This document shows, piece by piece, positions 25,601 to 37,300 of a stretch of DNA of 64,000 bases (its first letter is position 1; each line of letters starts with the position of its first letter). This stretch comes from Asterias rubens (lineage: Eukaryota; Echinodermata; Asteroidea; Forcipulatida; Asteriidae). The notes under the pieces were generated by a model. The model worked only from the letters and a program-made list of their open reading frames with translations. It searched no databases and was not told the DNA's origin. The DNA lies in contig NC_047076.1 of assembly GCF_902459465.1 (NCBI RefSeq), forward strand, positions 1,997,488 to 2,061,487. Direction: 5' to 3'. The position numbers were made by a program, and so were the translations under genes.

Positions 25601-27841
25601 AAATCATTTAAAATTTACCCAGGAAGTTTTCCTTGTGGTTTTATTATTTGAAACTAACTTTAGTATGTAAATCAAAACAGAACTATCTTTAAAATAAAAT
25701 TTAAAAAGTTCAAGTGTGTCATCTTTTGTTTCATGCTATATTTACCTGTCTAGAGCTTGCTTGGCGAGTCTGTTTAGCTTTGTCTTTGTATTTCCCGACG
25801 TGCTGGATTTGGCCTGTAAAATAATAGTTATCAATAATTTAAAATATTTGGTTTCACCCAAACACTCATGTGTGATAAGCACCGACTTGAACCCCTGATC
25901 CACACCTTCTACAACAGTTTTTCTGACTGCTTGACCACTGGGTTTGCCTGGTAGCGAGAGGCAGTTGAATCCTTTAATTAGCTATGGGGTACCACAAACA
26001 TTTGCGAAACAATTGGCTTCTAAAACATACTGCAAAGGCAAACATTTGTAACTCAGAAACAAGGCAATAAAATGTCTGAAGTAAACAAGCCTGGAGTTTT
26101 CTCTTCCAAAGAGAGGGGGCAAGGCCATTTTCATTTTACCAAGGGCACTTCATTTCGAAAATCTTAAATTATGGGAGACTTTTGAAGGGGCTCCTAGGCC
26201 CAGACCAGGGCCCAATTTCATAGAGCTGCTTAACCAGAAAATATTGCTTAACAATTTTTCTGCTAAGTAGAAATGAGTTGGATACCAGTCACAAATTGTA
26301 CTTGTGACATGATAGTTTAGCTGATAACCTTCTGGTAAGCAGGATTTTGTTATGCTTAGCTCCTTTTTGTGCTTAAACAGCACTATGAAGTTGGGCGCTG
26401 TGTAACATAGGCAATAGGTGTGGCCTACGACATTCCAGGTGTGAGTATACCTACCGCTCCAATGCACATCTCGGCAGCATTAAGATACAACTCTGTTGCC
26501 TCCTCAGTGTTCCCTTGTTCATCTTCTTCAAATGCTTGCTTGAGGAGGAAGTTTGCCCTCTCGGATGCCACTTGTTCCTCAGACTTCACTGGGGTCATCG
26601 CCGAGCCAGAATTCCTCTGAACTAGAGATGTCGTAAGTAAACAAAAACAAAATACATGACACGCCCCCAAATTCCTGATGAGCCATTCAAATATTGAGAC
26701 TTGGAGTAAACTATGGCCTTTTCCGAAACAAGGACTTGGGCTTAGGGCTAGTGTTAGGTCCGTCAGTTATTTAGAAGACGCGCCTCCCTTTACTCATGAA
26801 AACGGATCCCAAGACGAAAAAACCAAAGCAGGGTTTTTAAAACGGGGATATTAAGGAAGTGACAGAAAATTTTACCAATCTGGTGTAGTTCCCGGACTCG
26901 CTTGATGTAATCTGAATACCGTTCAGCAAGATTGAGATTGGGATCAGCCAGAGATGCATTGTACATAGCTTGGATTGCTTCCTGCAAGACAATAAAGTTT
27001 TATTCCAATTATATTTTTCTGACCTGACAAGGCCTGTGTTATGTCTAGTTACGACTGTCGGAGAAAGGAGGGTTAAGTTAGGACAATGGAGGGTAGATTA
27101 TTGTAACGGAATGTCAATTTTTGGTTTCACATTATATTTATAATTTTTTTATCAGAATTTCATGTACAACTACCGTGTACAAGTTGAAGTAGTAAAAGCT
27201 TGTAAGAAGGTAAAAAGCAAGCTAGTTTTATTTTTATAAAAATGTAAATATTATTAGAATTTACACCCAGCCCAGTAACTGGGCTGCTAAAAAATGTTGC
27301 CATCTTTCTTTAGGTTTAGACTACCACCGCGCATGTCGTCCCCCCTTTTTTTTTTAAAGAAGGAGTACAGCGCCCCAGTTACTCAACTTACTGGGCCGAC
27401 TGGGTCTAGTACATAAAATCAATTTGTTTAAATTAATTATCAACATCAATCAAGAGACAAGAGCAAGACAACAGCAACAGGTGTGATTAGTTAGGTGATT
27501 GAAACCTAATCTAATTCTAAACTAACAAATAAAAAGAAGACAACAAAATGTCAGTTTCAATAATTACTCTTAAAATATTGTTAAAACAAATTAACATAGA
27601 ATTGAAATACGATCACCCAAATACATACAGCATAATAAAATATAGCAGTTTGATACTGTCCAGCTCGATCACACTGTGTAGCATTGGTAGCAAACTCCAT
27701 TGCATCCCGTATCAAAACATCCCCGTCAGAACCAGCAGACGATGCCGACGAACTGGCCCGTAATATCTCACTGAATTCAGGGTCCGCGCTGTCATCGGGG
27801 CCACCATCGCCGTAATTCTGTGAATAGTCAGAAAAGAACAT
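16638..27841 (-). CDS. CAPN7: Calpain-7 (PalB-type cysteine protease), apparent 1-base frameshift in exon 11
   Basis: Nineteen coding exons, 5' to 3': 27841-27629, 26981-26876, 26621-26455, 25813-25746, 25393-24980, 24657-24531, 24010-23925, 23444-23351, 23013-22867, 22317-22090, 21349-21206, 21044-20945, 20329-20203, 19575-19503, 19137-18998, 18597-18535, 18031-17892, 17382-17293, 16782-16638. All phases close at 890 residues if one base is counted as missing in exon 11 (A-run at 21249-21252); human is 813. Two N-terminal MIT domains (about 45-185), a Pro/Ser/Gly-rich linker (about 195-285), a protease core with Cys371 (QDCSF), His539 (PTHAY) and Asn559 (LKNPW), then two C2-like domains ending KVAQLQ. 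The triad is offset by a constant 81 from human C290/H458/N478. Family members bind ESCRT-III proteins through the MIT domains and act on endosomes and in cell separation. Intron 8 has a GC donor. Head to head with VPS50. Confidence 0.93.
16905..16985 (+). mobile_element. tRNA-like SINE head in the last CAPN7 intron
   Basis: TAATCAAGTGGTTAGACTAT (A-box-like) and GGTTCGAATCC (exact B-box) lie 50 bp apart, with a folded anticodon-like arm between. No convincing acceptor stem closes around it and it is followed by a dispersed GGGCACGGCAAT repeat, so I call it a SINE head rather than a tRNA gene. Confidence 0.5.
16997..17130 (+). repeat. Dispersed GGGCACCACGGCAAT repeat
   Basis: Contains GGGGCACGGCAATTTTCCTC and GGGCACCACGGCAATTGTTG with a TTTGAGGCC end. 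Related, partly reversed copies occur at 770-1015, 24100-24250, 58440-58560 and 62960-63115. Non-coding interspersed repeat of unknown class. Confidence 0.5.
17578..17680 (+). mobile_element. tRNA-derived SINE, family 3 (Ser/Leu-like head)
   Basis: Shares the CTGGTGTTTCTGGTCAGTAG and GTGTGGGTTCGAG B-box region with copies at 21426 and 61553; the long extra arm between the boxes is typical of Ser/Leu-type tRNAs. Lies in a CAPN7 intron. Confidence 0.55.
20069..20116. repeat. 22-bp perfect inverted repeat with 4-base loop
   Basis: The left arm begins GTCGGCCATTTATGGGAG and the right arm is its exact complement, separated by AAAC. Located in the CAPN7 intron between exons 13 and 14, inside a non-coding element. 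Could form a hairpin in RNA on either strand. Confidence 0.8.
20428..20588. mobile_element. Family D foldback element
   Basis: Contains CCGCCCGGGTAATAGT, CAGTTCTTTTCAGAACTGAG, AGAACAACTCTACCTGGCAA and a TGGTGTTACCGCAAAACC end. Closely related to 37222-37386 and to the palindrome at 42676-42841. Lies in CAPN7 intron 12. Confidence 0.65.
21426..21905 (+). mobile_element. tRNA-derived SINE, family 3, with long body
   Basis: Head: GCAGAGTGGTTAAAAGCAAC, CTCAAGCTCTGGTGTTTCTA and B-box GGGTTCGAGTCCCGG, Ser/Leu-like. The body continues past GAACCCAGTTACACTTAACG and ends near TTGTAAACCCTTAAAGGTGC. A (GAAT)n-type stretch near 21745-21765 interrupts it. Lies in CAPN7 intron 10. Confidence 0.65.
23190..23306 (-). 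mobile_element. Family D foldback fragment
   Basis: TTTGCGGTAACACCATTTGA start, GAAAAGAACCGGCGGTT and TTTCGATCAGTATGCTCTGA core. Reverse-oriented relative to 38018-38137. Lies in CAPN7 intron 8, between exons 8 and 9. Confidence 0.6.
23349..23350 (-). other. Non-canonical GC splice donor of CAPN7 intron 8
   Basis: On the coding strand exon 8 ends AAGAGAAAG and the intron begins GCAAGT. Phase and protein (HLNGVKRK joined to IIIDDYLP) require this junction, and no GT donor nearby keeps the frame. GC-AG introns with an otherwise consensus donor are a known minor class. Confidence 0.85.
25472..25640 (+). mobile_element. tRNA-derived SINE, family 2
   Basis: ATTGACAAGATAGGGAGACC leader, CACTCAGTTGGTAGAGCACC A-box, TTAATCTGGAGGTC arm, GGTTCAAATCCC B-box and CCCAGGAAGTTTTCCTTGTG body. 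Lies in CAPN7 intron 4. Confidence 0.75.
26208..26400 (+). mobile_element. Family C foldback element
   Basis: GGGCCCAATTTCATAGAGCT start and ACTATGAAGTTGGGC end form inverted termini; interior has CAGTCACAAATTGTA. Located 55 bp from the 3' edge of CAPN7 exon 3, inside intron 3. Confidence 0.75.
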
Positions 27842-28393
27842 CGTGCTGTGAAAGTTTCAAGTTCTTACTCTCAGTAGATTTCGAGTAAATGGTGAAAATG
27901 TGAAGGAACTACTGTGAGGAAATTCGATTTTGTGCACATCATCATGTTGAGATCATCATTGGCATTTTGGGGGATGTTTATTTTATGTTGACGTTGGTGG
28001 CGCTATATGTGACATTTGTTTCGTTTTGTACTACAAATTGTATAGTAGTAGGACATCAAAGGTTGGGTTTAAAAGCCTGCCGGAATAAAAGGTGGACAAT
28101 CACATACACAAATAGAAACGAGACACACAAACAGCTACTGTTTTATTGTGTTTTCAGCCACCATATCATCACTTTTTATGCATAAATACTTGTTAACATT
28201 CTCAAGACTGTTTGCTATAAGCGTTAGAAACTGAAAATTGATTTGTTTTTTGGTATGACGGCTAAGGCAGAAAGTGTTTTGTATACCGCCCTCTGCAGGT
28301 GGTAATAAGACAGTGTTCTTGAGGAGAATTAGAAATGGGGCGGTCAAGTTAGTGACATTTTCCATTTATTTTATTGGCAATTTAGGAGGGGAA
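27842..28393. promoter_or_regulatory. Candidate shared promoter between CAPN7 and VPS50
   Basis: 552 bp separate the two divergent start codons, and no other gene fits between them. Both 5' UTRs and both core promoters must lie here unless upstream exons exist. CCTGCAGAGGGCGG on the - strand at 28299-28286 matches the CTCF core consensus at 13 of 14 positions; this may be chance. No TATA box is convincing. Confidence 0.6.
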
Positions 28394-31300
28394 ATGATCA
28401 ACATGAGGAAATTTAAAACTCTCATCACTCGCCAGGTATGTATAGATTGTAACTGAATCTTTAGATATATTTTTGGTTGAAACATAGGACCATATATGGA
28501 AGAAATAGGTGACTTAATCTTCCCTGTCATGTCATGTCTTATAAAAAAAAAATTGTTCTGTCCAGATACATCAGCAGTGGGTGGATTGTAGAAAAAAAGT
28601 CAAGCTTAAACAGGGCCTTGCAGTTTTTGTACTCTGGTCTTGATCTTCAAGTTGAAGGGACATGACAGTTTCCCCCTGTTAAGGGGCAAGGTCCTCTGTG
28701 AGGAAAAATTAAACTCATAAATTGGAACTTTGCAAATAAATGGCACCACAGCAAAAAGCAGAGCGTTGCACCACCGCAGCATTATTGCTTGATTGATGAA
28801 TTGAATATTGTAAAAATATTTTCAGTTTTGAAAAGGGGTTTCCGTATTCTCCCTCCACTTTTTCACTCATTTTTACCGACAGGAACATCTCATTTGAATA
28901 AATTAGATACTAATTTATTCCATAATGAATGAAAAAGTTGTGGCACCGCAGTAATCAGGATTCAGAATTGTTTACGTTTGAAATAAACAAATCTTCCCCT
29001 TTAGGCTTTATAAAAAGATGACACATGTGAAACTGAAGGAAAAACTATAGGCATGCAAATGTGAAGGGCAAGAAGTTCTAGTACTAGTAGTAGGAGGTTG
29101 GAGTAACTATAGAATACAGGGTCACACTCGGCGACAGCCCTAACCCTATTACCCTAATGGCCTAACCCTAACCCTGGAGTGGCCCTGTATTCTATAATTG
29201 CTCCAGGAGGTTTGTGGAGACAACATTAGACAACATTGTTCTGGGCCCAATTTCATGGCTCTGCTTACCGCCGAAATCTGCGCTTACGATCGCGATTCCC
29301 CGCTTACGTGCAAGCGCCGCATTTCTGCGCTAGCCTTGTAAGCGTAGAATGCCTCGTAATGTGAAGTACGCACGCGCAGAAGCCCAAATTCGCCGCTAAC
29401 CCGTGAAATACGCTTGCCGTAAGCACAGAATTCCCTGCTTCCGTAAGCGCCGATTCTGTGCTTACGGTAAGCAGAGCCATGAAATTGGGCCCGGGTGTTG
29501 TTGGATAACTCGAGTTATGTGGATTTAATCCAACATGGAGCTAGCTTTATCGACGGATTATAGAATATTTATTGTTGTCTTTTCTACACAGGGAAGTGGT
29601 TCAAGAGACGACAAGAGTCCAACAGATGAAGTAGCAAGAACACCAAGTCCAATTGAACCAATTCGATACAAGGTAAGATAACATAAACGGAGATGCCAAG
29701 TCCAGAGGCCAGCTATGCGGGAGATTTTTCAATTCAAACACCCCCCTCCCCCTTTAGGTAAAATATTGAATGCTGTTAAGACTTGCTGACAACATGAGAG
29801 AAAAAGTAGAGATCCGATTCAGCATCTTTTTTTTTTACCTGAAAGAAAACTTGAGCAAGTCTAGTTTCAACATCAGATATTAGTGAATCACTCAGTAAGG
29901 GGGACAATTTGGCAGTGTTAATTGGCAGTAGATAATTTGATCAATTCATCAAACTAACTCATTGAATGATTTGTGGCTTTTTCTTTTCTTACAGAATGAA
30001 CAAAGGGAGTTCTCCAATGACCCTGCTGCTGAAGCAGAGGTAAGAAAATTAAGAACTTCAAAGAGAGTTGACCAAAAATATATCATCATCCAAAGAAAAA
30101 ACCTGATATTTCCCTTTGAAATATTCTGACCCATAATGGAGAGACTTTGAAGTTGACACTTTGAATCTGATCTTTTCATTTGATGCCTTATGACCTTTGA
30201 CCTCTCATGACTTTTGACCTAGATCATTGAGAGCATAGAGAAGGAATATTTCAAGGATGAAGATTTTGACGGGAGTGAGTTTGAGCTTCTGAAGCTGCCA
30301 GAGTTAGATCAGATCGAGCCGCCGAAGCTAGCTGGGGATAGAGACAGACTGAGGAGACAGCGGCAGTCGGTAAGGGTCGAAGGTTGCAGTTTCTTAATTG
30401 CATTTATTTTGATACGTGTCAAATATCAAGAGTTCTCACAAAATAGTAATAATACAGCGAAAATGTTATGTAATAAAAAAGATAGAAACAAAATGTGTCA
30501 ACAGAGACATGAAAAACATGTGAAAAAATAACATGAAAAATAGAGAATGGAGTATGTTCACATCCAGATGGAGTTGTTGCAGAAGTTTATGCCGTTGCAA
30601 GCTTAAATCTAGAAAATTATTGTTTGGAGAAAATAACAAAATCTATTGATAGCAAATCATTTTTGTATTTTTCAGGTTTCCAAGAAATTTTCAGATGTAG
30701 TACTGGAAAACCAATCATCATACACAAAGGTAAGAATATATTATTTGTAAATTCCACCAAGTTATTTAATGAGAAAAAGTGTCAACTGACCTGTTAGTCT
30801 CTCTGTTATTTTTATCAAGTAATAAAGTGTTTCTTGTGTTGTGTCAGGAGTTACAACGTGTGACAGACTTGCAGGCTAGTCTACAGACGGCTACCATCAT
30901 CTGTACAAATGGAAGAAGGTAAGGAAATAGTTGACATTTTTTTATTTGATTTTTTTTAATGAGATATCGCCGTACATCAAAAGGCCGGATGGCCACTTCA
31001 AGGTGAGTGAGGGCTCACAAGGTCTTACCTCCTGATGCTACTCTCTATCTAAAATTTGTATATTTTTTTTTTATAAAAGTCTTATTTTAAACACAATTCC
31101 GCCTTCGACTGCGATGTTTGAATATTTTCAGCAAAAACCAATAATGAGTTTCAAATTAAAATAAAAATTTGTTTTATTTTATTTTAATTTAATTTAATAT
31201 ATTTTTTATAAGATATCGCCTAACATCACAAGGCCGGATGGCCACTTGAAGGTGAAGGCTATGCTTAACCGAATTGGGCTATCGACCCAAATCAACTGTT

Positions 31301-34300
31301 ATTAGGGGCACGTTGCCACCTATTCCTTGTAAAAGCTTACTTCAGACATTTGTAAATACATTAACTTCAGACGTTGTTTTAGTATCATGTCAATATTTGA
31401 AACAATTTTAAAGCTGCAGTGGGTTTTTTGTTTTTGCAGACAACTTGCGATGGCCAAACAGGGTTTCACAGTGGCAAGCCTGAGTATTCTTGCCAACTTC
31501 AGAAAGAGACAACAACTACTGAGCTTGATGAAGAGTTTACACACGATCAAAACATTGGTGAGAATTAAAAACAATGTTGAATTAAAAGATGGTAATACAT
31601 TGTGTCGGAGATCTCTTTGCACAATATGTATTTTTACTGTGACAATTTCATTTGTGTTCTTTAATTTATTAAGGTCCATAGTTGATTTCTCAAAATTTTT
31701 GAACTCTGAGGATTTGTACAAAATATTTTGAAAATATCCTCAAAAGTCCAATCGCTGTATTTGACATATTTAACCTTCATCAATATTTGATTTTTTTTTC
31801 TCCAAACACCAACAAACAGACAGGGAATTCTGAGTATTTGTACAAAATATTTTGGAAATATATCCTCAAAAGTCCAATCGCTGTAGTTGACATGTTTAAC
31901 CTTCATCAATATTTATTTGTTTTTCTCTCCAAACAGCAACAAACAGACATCAGGTTAAGAGAAATGTTAGAGGTAAGTTTGACTTTTCAAAAAAGAGGTA
32001 ATTTTTTATGTTAGGGATAAAGATTAATATTTGTGTTTTACCCATACACAGGGATGCGTGTTAAAGGCAGCGGACACTATTGGTAATTACTCAAAATAAT
32101 TATTAGCATAAAACCTTACTTGGTAACGAGTTATGGGGAGAGGTTGGTAGAATAAAACATTGTGAAAAACGGCTCCCTCTGAAGTGGAGTGGTTTTTCGA
32201 GAAAGAAGTAATTTTCCACGAATTTGATTTCGAGACCTCACATTTAGAATTTGATATCTCGAAATCAAGCATCTGAAAGCACACAACTTCGTGTGACAAG
32301 GGTGTTTTTTTCTTTCATAGTTATCTCATAACTCCGACGACCAATCAAGCTAAATTTTTCACAGGTTTGTTATGTTGAGATACAGCAAGTGAGAAGACTG
32401 GTCTTTGACATTTACCAACAGTGTCCACTGGCTTTAAGCACTGTATATTTTCCGAGGCTCTGTAATCTGCAGGCATGCAACTCTTCCGCGTTTCCGCGGA
32501 ATTCCGCGTTTTTAAAAAACTGATTAGCGCTAAGAAAAACATTCCGCGGTTAGCGCGATCTTAAGACAATTTACAACAATGCATCGTAACGCATGGTCTG
32601 GCCTCTGCCGCGGCACGCAATCCATTCTACTGCATGGTCAATCTAAAGCCCACAGCAAGCAATGCATACGTTTACACACTGCGTGCGGTCATTAATAGCC
32701 GTGTGTACGGTCGAAAAATCTGGAACAGTGGAACGCACCCCGTGGCGCAGGCGAGTTGTGTGATAAACCACAGCCTTGAAATGAGTCTAAGGTCATGTCT
32801 TCGTCTGGTCCCGCTATTTTGCAATAGTATACACGTATTGTACATGTATGTATGTGTGTGTGAGTTAGTTACCAAACGTACATGTATCTGCTGTGCTGTG
32901 TGCGAGTCTCACATTGCATTGCGCTACGAAACAGTCGCATCTTCAAACGTCCGTCAAAATGACATCCAAAAGAAAAGATATTTTAGAGCGGGACCGAGTG
33001 GTACCTGGCCAAATTAAAGCCATAGATAAAGGAGTAAAAAATACCTGGAAGTGGTTCTGGTTGGAAAAATAAGACGTAGACGGTAAAAAAAATCTGATTT
33101 TTTTTTTTTTTTTTGGGGGGGGGGAATAATAATTTTCTGCAAATTTCATAATTACCTGGGAAACAATAGTTAGTTTTCCTCAACTTAATCAACTCCCGAT
33201 GCTTTGCCACCTTAGAATTACGGTGCATACATAGGCAAGGTGTTTTTCCATGTTATTTTAGTTGTATAAAACACTTCACTTTGTCTTTGTCATACATGCT
33301 AAGATTGATCCTACGAGCATAAAAAACCTCAACACTTTTTAGGGTACCATTGTGGGTCTCGAAAAGTTTCCTATTTTTTTTTCATCGGGCAGTTGCATGC
33401 CTGAATCTGTTGGTGATGCAACAAGCTGTTGGGTGGTTCGAATCCATTTATCATCATTTATTTATTTCTACAGGAGGAGGATTACCCTGGTGCTATACAG
33501 CTTTGCTTGGAATGCCAGAAAGCAGCTAGCACCTTCAGACACTACAAATGCATCAGGTAAAAATACTTTTTTTTTTTCTGAAAATTTACTAAAAATTATT
33601 TGAAGAAACTTGACTTCCATATTAAGATTGATAATAATGTTTACGGATTTGTAAAATGATTTAGACTTTAAACAAAGTAGAGAATTTTAGAATTTACAGA
33701 AAGCTTTATGGCCACTGTACTTTATGGGTGTGAAGCATGGACATTAACAGTTCTAGAAAAACAACTTGATGGTTGCTACACCAGGTGCTTGGTGTCGGGA
33801 GGGAAGAACACCCATCCAACTCAGATCTCTATCTCGGGTTCCCCAAGCTTAGTGCAAAAATCTGCGCAAGAATAGTCAAGTTTGCATGGCACTGCTTTTG
33901 CCACCATTAGCTTCCAGCCAGTAAGCTTGTCCTGGGAGCCCAAGCAAGGTCCAGCCCAAAGAGGTCGAGGTCACCTGACTTTGATATACATACTTAAAAG
34001 GAACACTGGGATTGTACCAGCAGATAAAATACCTAGATATGCATGAGGGACAGGGAGATGTGGGGACAACTTGGTCGTAACATCATTGACTGAGGACACC
34101 ACTCGAAATAGAAGAAGAAAGAATGAAACATGGAGATTTGTTTTTAAAAAATCCATAATAACAATTCTTTCATCTTCTTGCAGTGAGTTGAGTTCTAAAC
34201 TTCAGGACACCTTGGAGATGATTGAGGTAAAGTTATACTTATTCAATAAAAATAATATTCCCAAAAAGTGTTATCAAAAGCAACAGTTCCAGCGAGTCCC

Positions 34301-37300
34301 TCTGCTTACTGTTGAATTCTGCACTTATAACTCAACAAGCTTTATTTGCTTTGCAAGTTTTTGTGCTTACAGGCTTTGTGAAATTGGGCCCGGGGTGTAA
34401 CAGTTAATTTACACTTTCTTCATTCTAACAGGAACAACTTGACCAGGCCCTCTCTAAGACGTGCAGTAACTTTGATGTCAAGCACTACGAGAAAGTCCAA
34501 ACAGCTTACACATTACTTGGCAAGACACAAGTAAGTATTCCATTTATGCTAACTCTATAGACGATTTGACCCATGTTTATATTCAAACCGCCCTCTGTTG
34601 AAAAAACACTGTATACGTCATGTTTCGCCGGGCAAAAAGACACGTAGTCATATAATAGATGTTAAATTTGCATCGGGGATAAAGAATATTAATTTTTGGT
34701 TTTTACCCATACACCGATGTGTATTAGCACTGTATACTCAGTACTTTCCCGAGTCCTGTGAAAAAATATCACAGGCATGTTACTCAGGTGGGATTCGAAC
34801 CACGTAGTCATGGTAAGATTGCATACACGTAGTCATGGTAAGATTGCATACACTTTCTAGCTGGCTGCCAAAACACAAAGGTTTTGCCCGGCGGTATGCG
34901 CGCGAATCATGTTATGGTTTTCGTGTGACGTCAGAGGTTACATCGTCTATACCGGACCCAAGCTCTGGTATTGTCAGCAACAGAGTGTTGGTTCAAGGAA
35001 CTTGGCCATAATTCAATCAGAATTGCATCGTAATTGGGAAGGTATAGTGCAGTTTGCTGTACCATGCAGGCTCCTAGTGGATGACACCCATGCCTACATC
35101 CTTAATGACTGTGAAGGGGGTAACCCTGTTTCAGCCCCAGGAGTAGGTGGTTCCTAGTGGATGACCCCCATGCCTACATCCTTAATGACTGTGAAGGTCC
35201 GGTAACCCTGTTTCAGCCCCAGGAGTAGGTGGCTCCTAGTGGATGACCCCCATGCCTACATCCTTAATGACTGTGAAGGTCCGGTAACCCTGTTTCAGCC
35301 CCAGGAGTAGGTGGTTCCTAGTGGATGACCCCCATGCCTACATCCTTAATGACTGTGAAGGTCCGGTAACCCTGTTTCAGCCCCAGGAGTAGGTGGCTCC
35401 TAGTGGATGACACCCATGCCTACATCCTTACTGACTTTGAAGGGGGTAACCCTACTCTCATAAGTAGGTGGCAGCATGCCCCTGGTTCCAGTTCACCCTC
35501 ACCTTGAAGTGTAACCCTCACCTTGAAGTGGCTGTCTGTGGCTTTGTGATGTTTGGCGATCTCTCCTAAAAAATATTTGAAAAAAAAGATTTGTAAGCAG
35601 TTTCTATTTTACTAAAATGAACTTGTGATTGTTGTGTATTTTAATCAGACAGCCATGGATCAACTTCATGTGTAAAATCTGAGGAAGTCCAAACAGCTTA
35701 CACATTATTCCAATCATGCTTACTCTATTCTTCAGTGAGCAAGATCAGTAAGCAGAAATTCATTTCTAAAAATCAATGTTTGTGTTTTTCAATCAGACGG
35801 CAATGGATCAGCTTCACATGCATTTCACCAGTGCAATACACAACTCAGCATTCACCATCGTCTTGGGTTATGTGGAACTCATGAGCGGATCGGAGAATAC
35901 CAACTTCCAGAAGATGCCATACAAGGATCTATGTGGGGTGAGTCTACTCAGGAGTTGGGAACACTACCCCTAACGTTGCTTGAAGTACCCACTAGGCCAC
36001 TGGCAAGAGTCTAGACTACTGACCACAAGTCAAGTAATCATTGCGACGTATTTTTGAACACGTGAGGGCGCTCTCAAACAAATTTGCATCACTTCCGGTG
36101 TACATTCATTCTACCCAAAACAGTTATTAAAGACTTGAACACATTACGACGGTAGACATCATATCCATCACGGACAATAAGACCTTTTAAGGAGCCGTTA
36201 TAATCCATCTCTAAAGCAACTTAACACTATGGCGCAACAAAAGTGACAGAACGCCAATTAAAACTGTGCAGAACGAATCAAGTATACCCCTGGAAGTGAT
36301 AAAAATACTATTGAGGGTGCCTTACGCGGTAAAAACTATGGTGCGTATCACTTGACCAGTAACTCCACAAGTTCTACCATCTATTTTTTTTTTTCTGTCT
36401 TCAAATCTATTAACTAATGTTTACCTTAATCTCAAAACCCATTTATTCTAGTGAGTTCACATTGCTGGAGTTCTTCTTGTTTGTTTGTTAAGCGCAATGA
36501 TCATTTTTGGACGGAGCTGTTATTATTGTTATTATTTATGTAGTCCTCATCATATACCGAAGTCCCTGAACTTTTCAAGCTAGAAATGTTTTTAACATTT
36601 TTATGTGAATTAGAAACTCAAAATAAATGTTGAAACAATAAAACTTTTATCAAATTGACTTTGTGGTTCTTTTTTTCAGCACATCACCACAGATATCTAC
36701 ATTCCGTGTCTGTTGGATTTATGCAAGGCATTATGGGAAGTCATGAAGAGTTATTACAAGACGATAGAATGGCACGAGACGAACGAAGACCCTATCAGCC
36801 CCATAGCCAGGGAACATAATGGTTAGCTCTTATAGATGAATTACACATGACGTCAGTGACCACCATCTTTGATGTAAAACAATGGAAAGTGCACACGTGT
36901 ACATGCTGCGCACAACTCTCAGCCAATGATAGACTTTCACGCGTGCACGATTCATCAAAGATGGCGGCCAATGCAATACGTCTATAGTTTCCATTCAGTT
37001 TTTCTTGTGGTTTATTACTTGATAAAAATATATTGGATTTTAGGCATTGCATGGTGAGGTATCAATATATATCATCGTCAGAAGACTGAATAGATATGAG
37101 AGAAGTGGGTCTAGAGCAAGGTAGTCGAAACATTAAGAGCAATTAAGAACTCACTCTGCGGTATTGCAGTTGATAACGATTCCTCAAGCTAAAGTAGTAG
37201 TCCCAGCCAGTTTTCTACCTTCCGCCCGGGTAGTAGTGAAATAGCAGTTCAGTTCTTTTCAGAACTGAGAAGTCTCCCGAAAAATCCAAATAATCTACTC

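Noticed and set aside
29120..29180. Chromosome end
   Set aside because: The telomere-like units are few, degenerate and inside a VPS50 intron.
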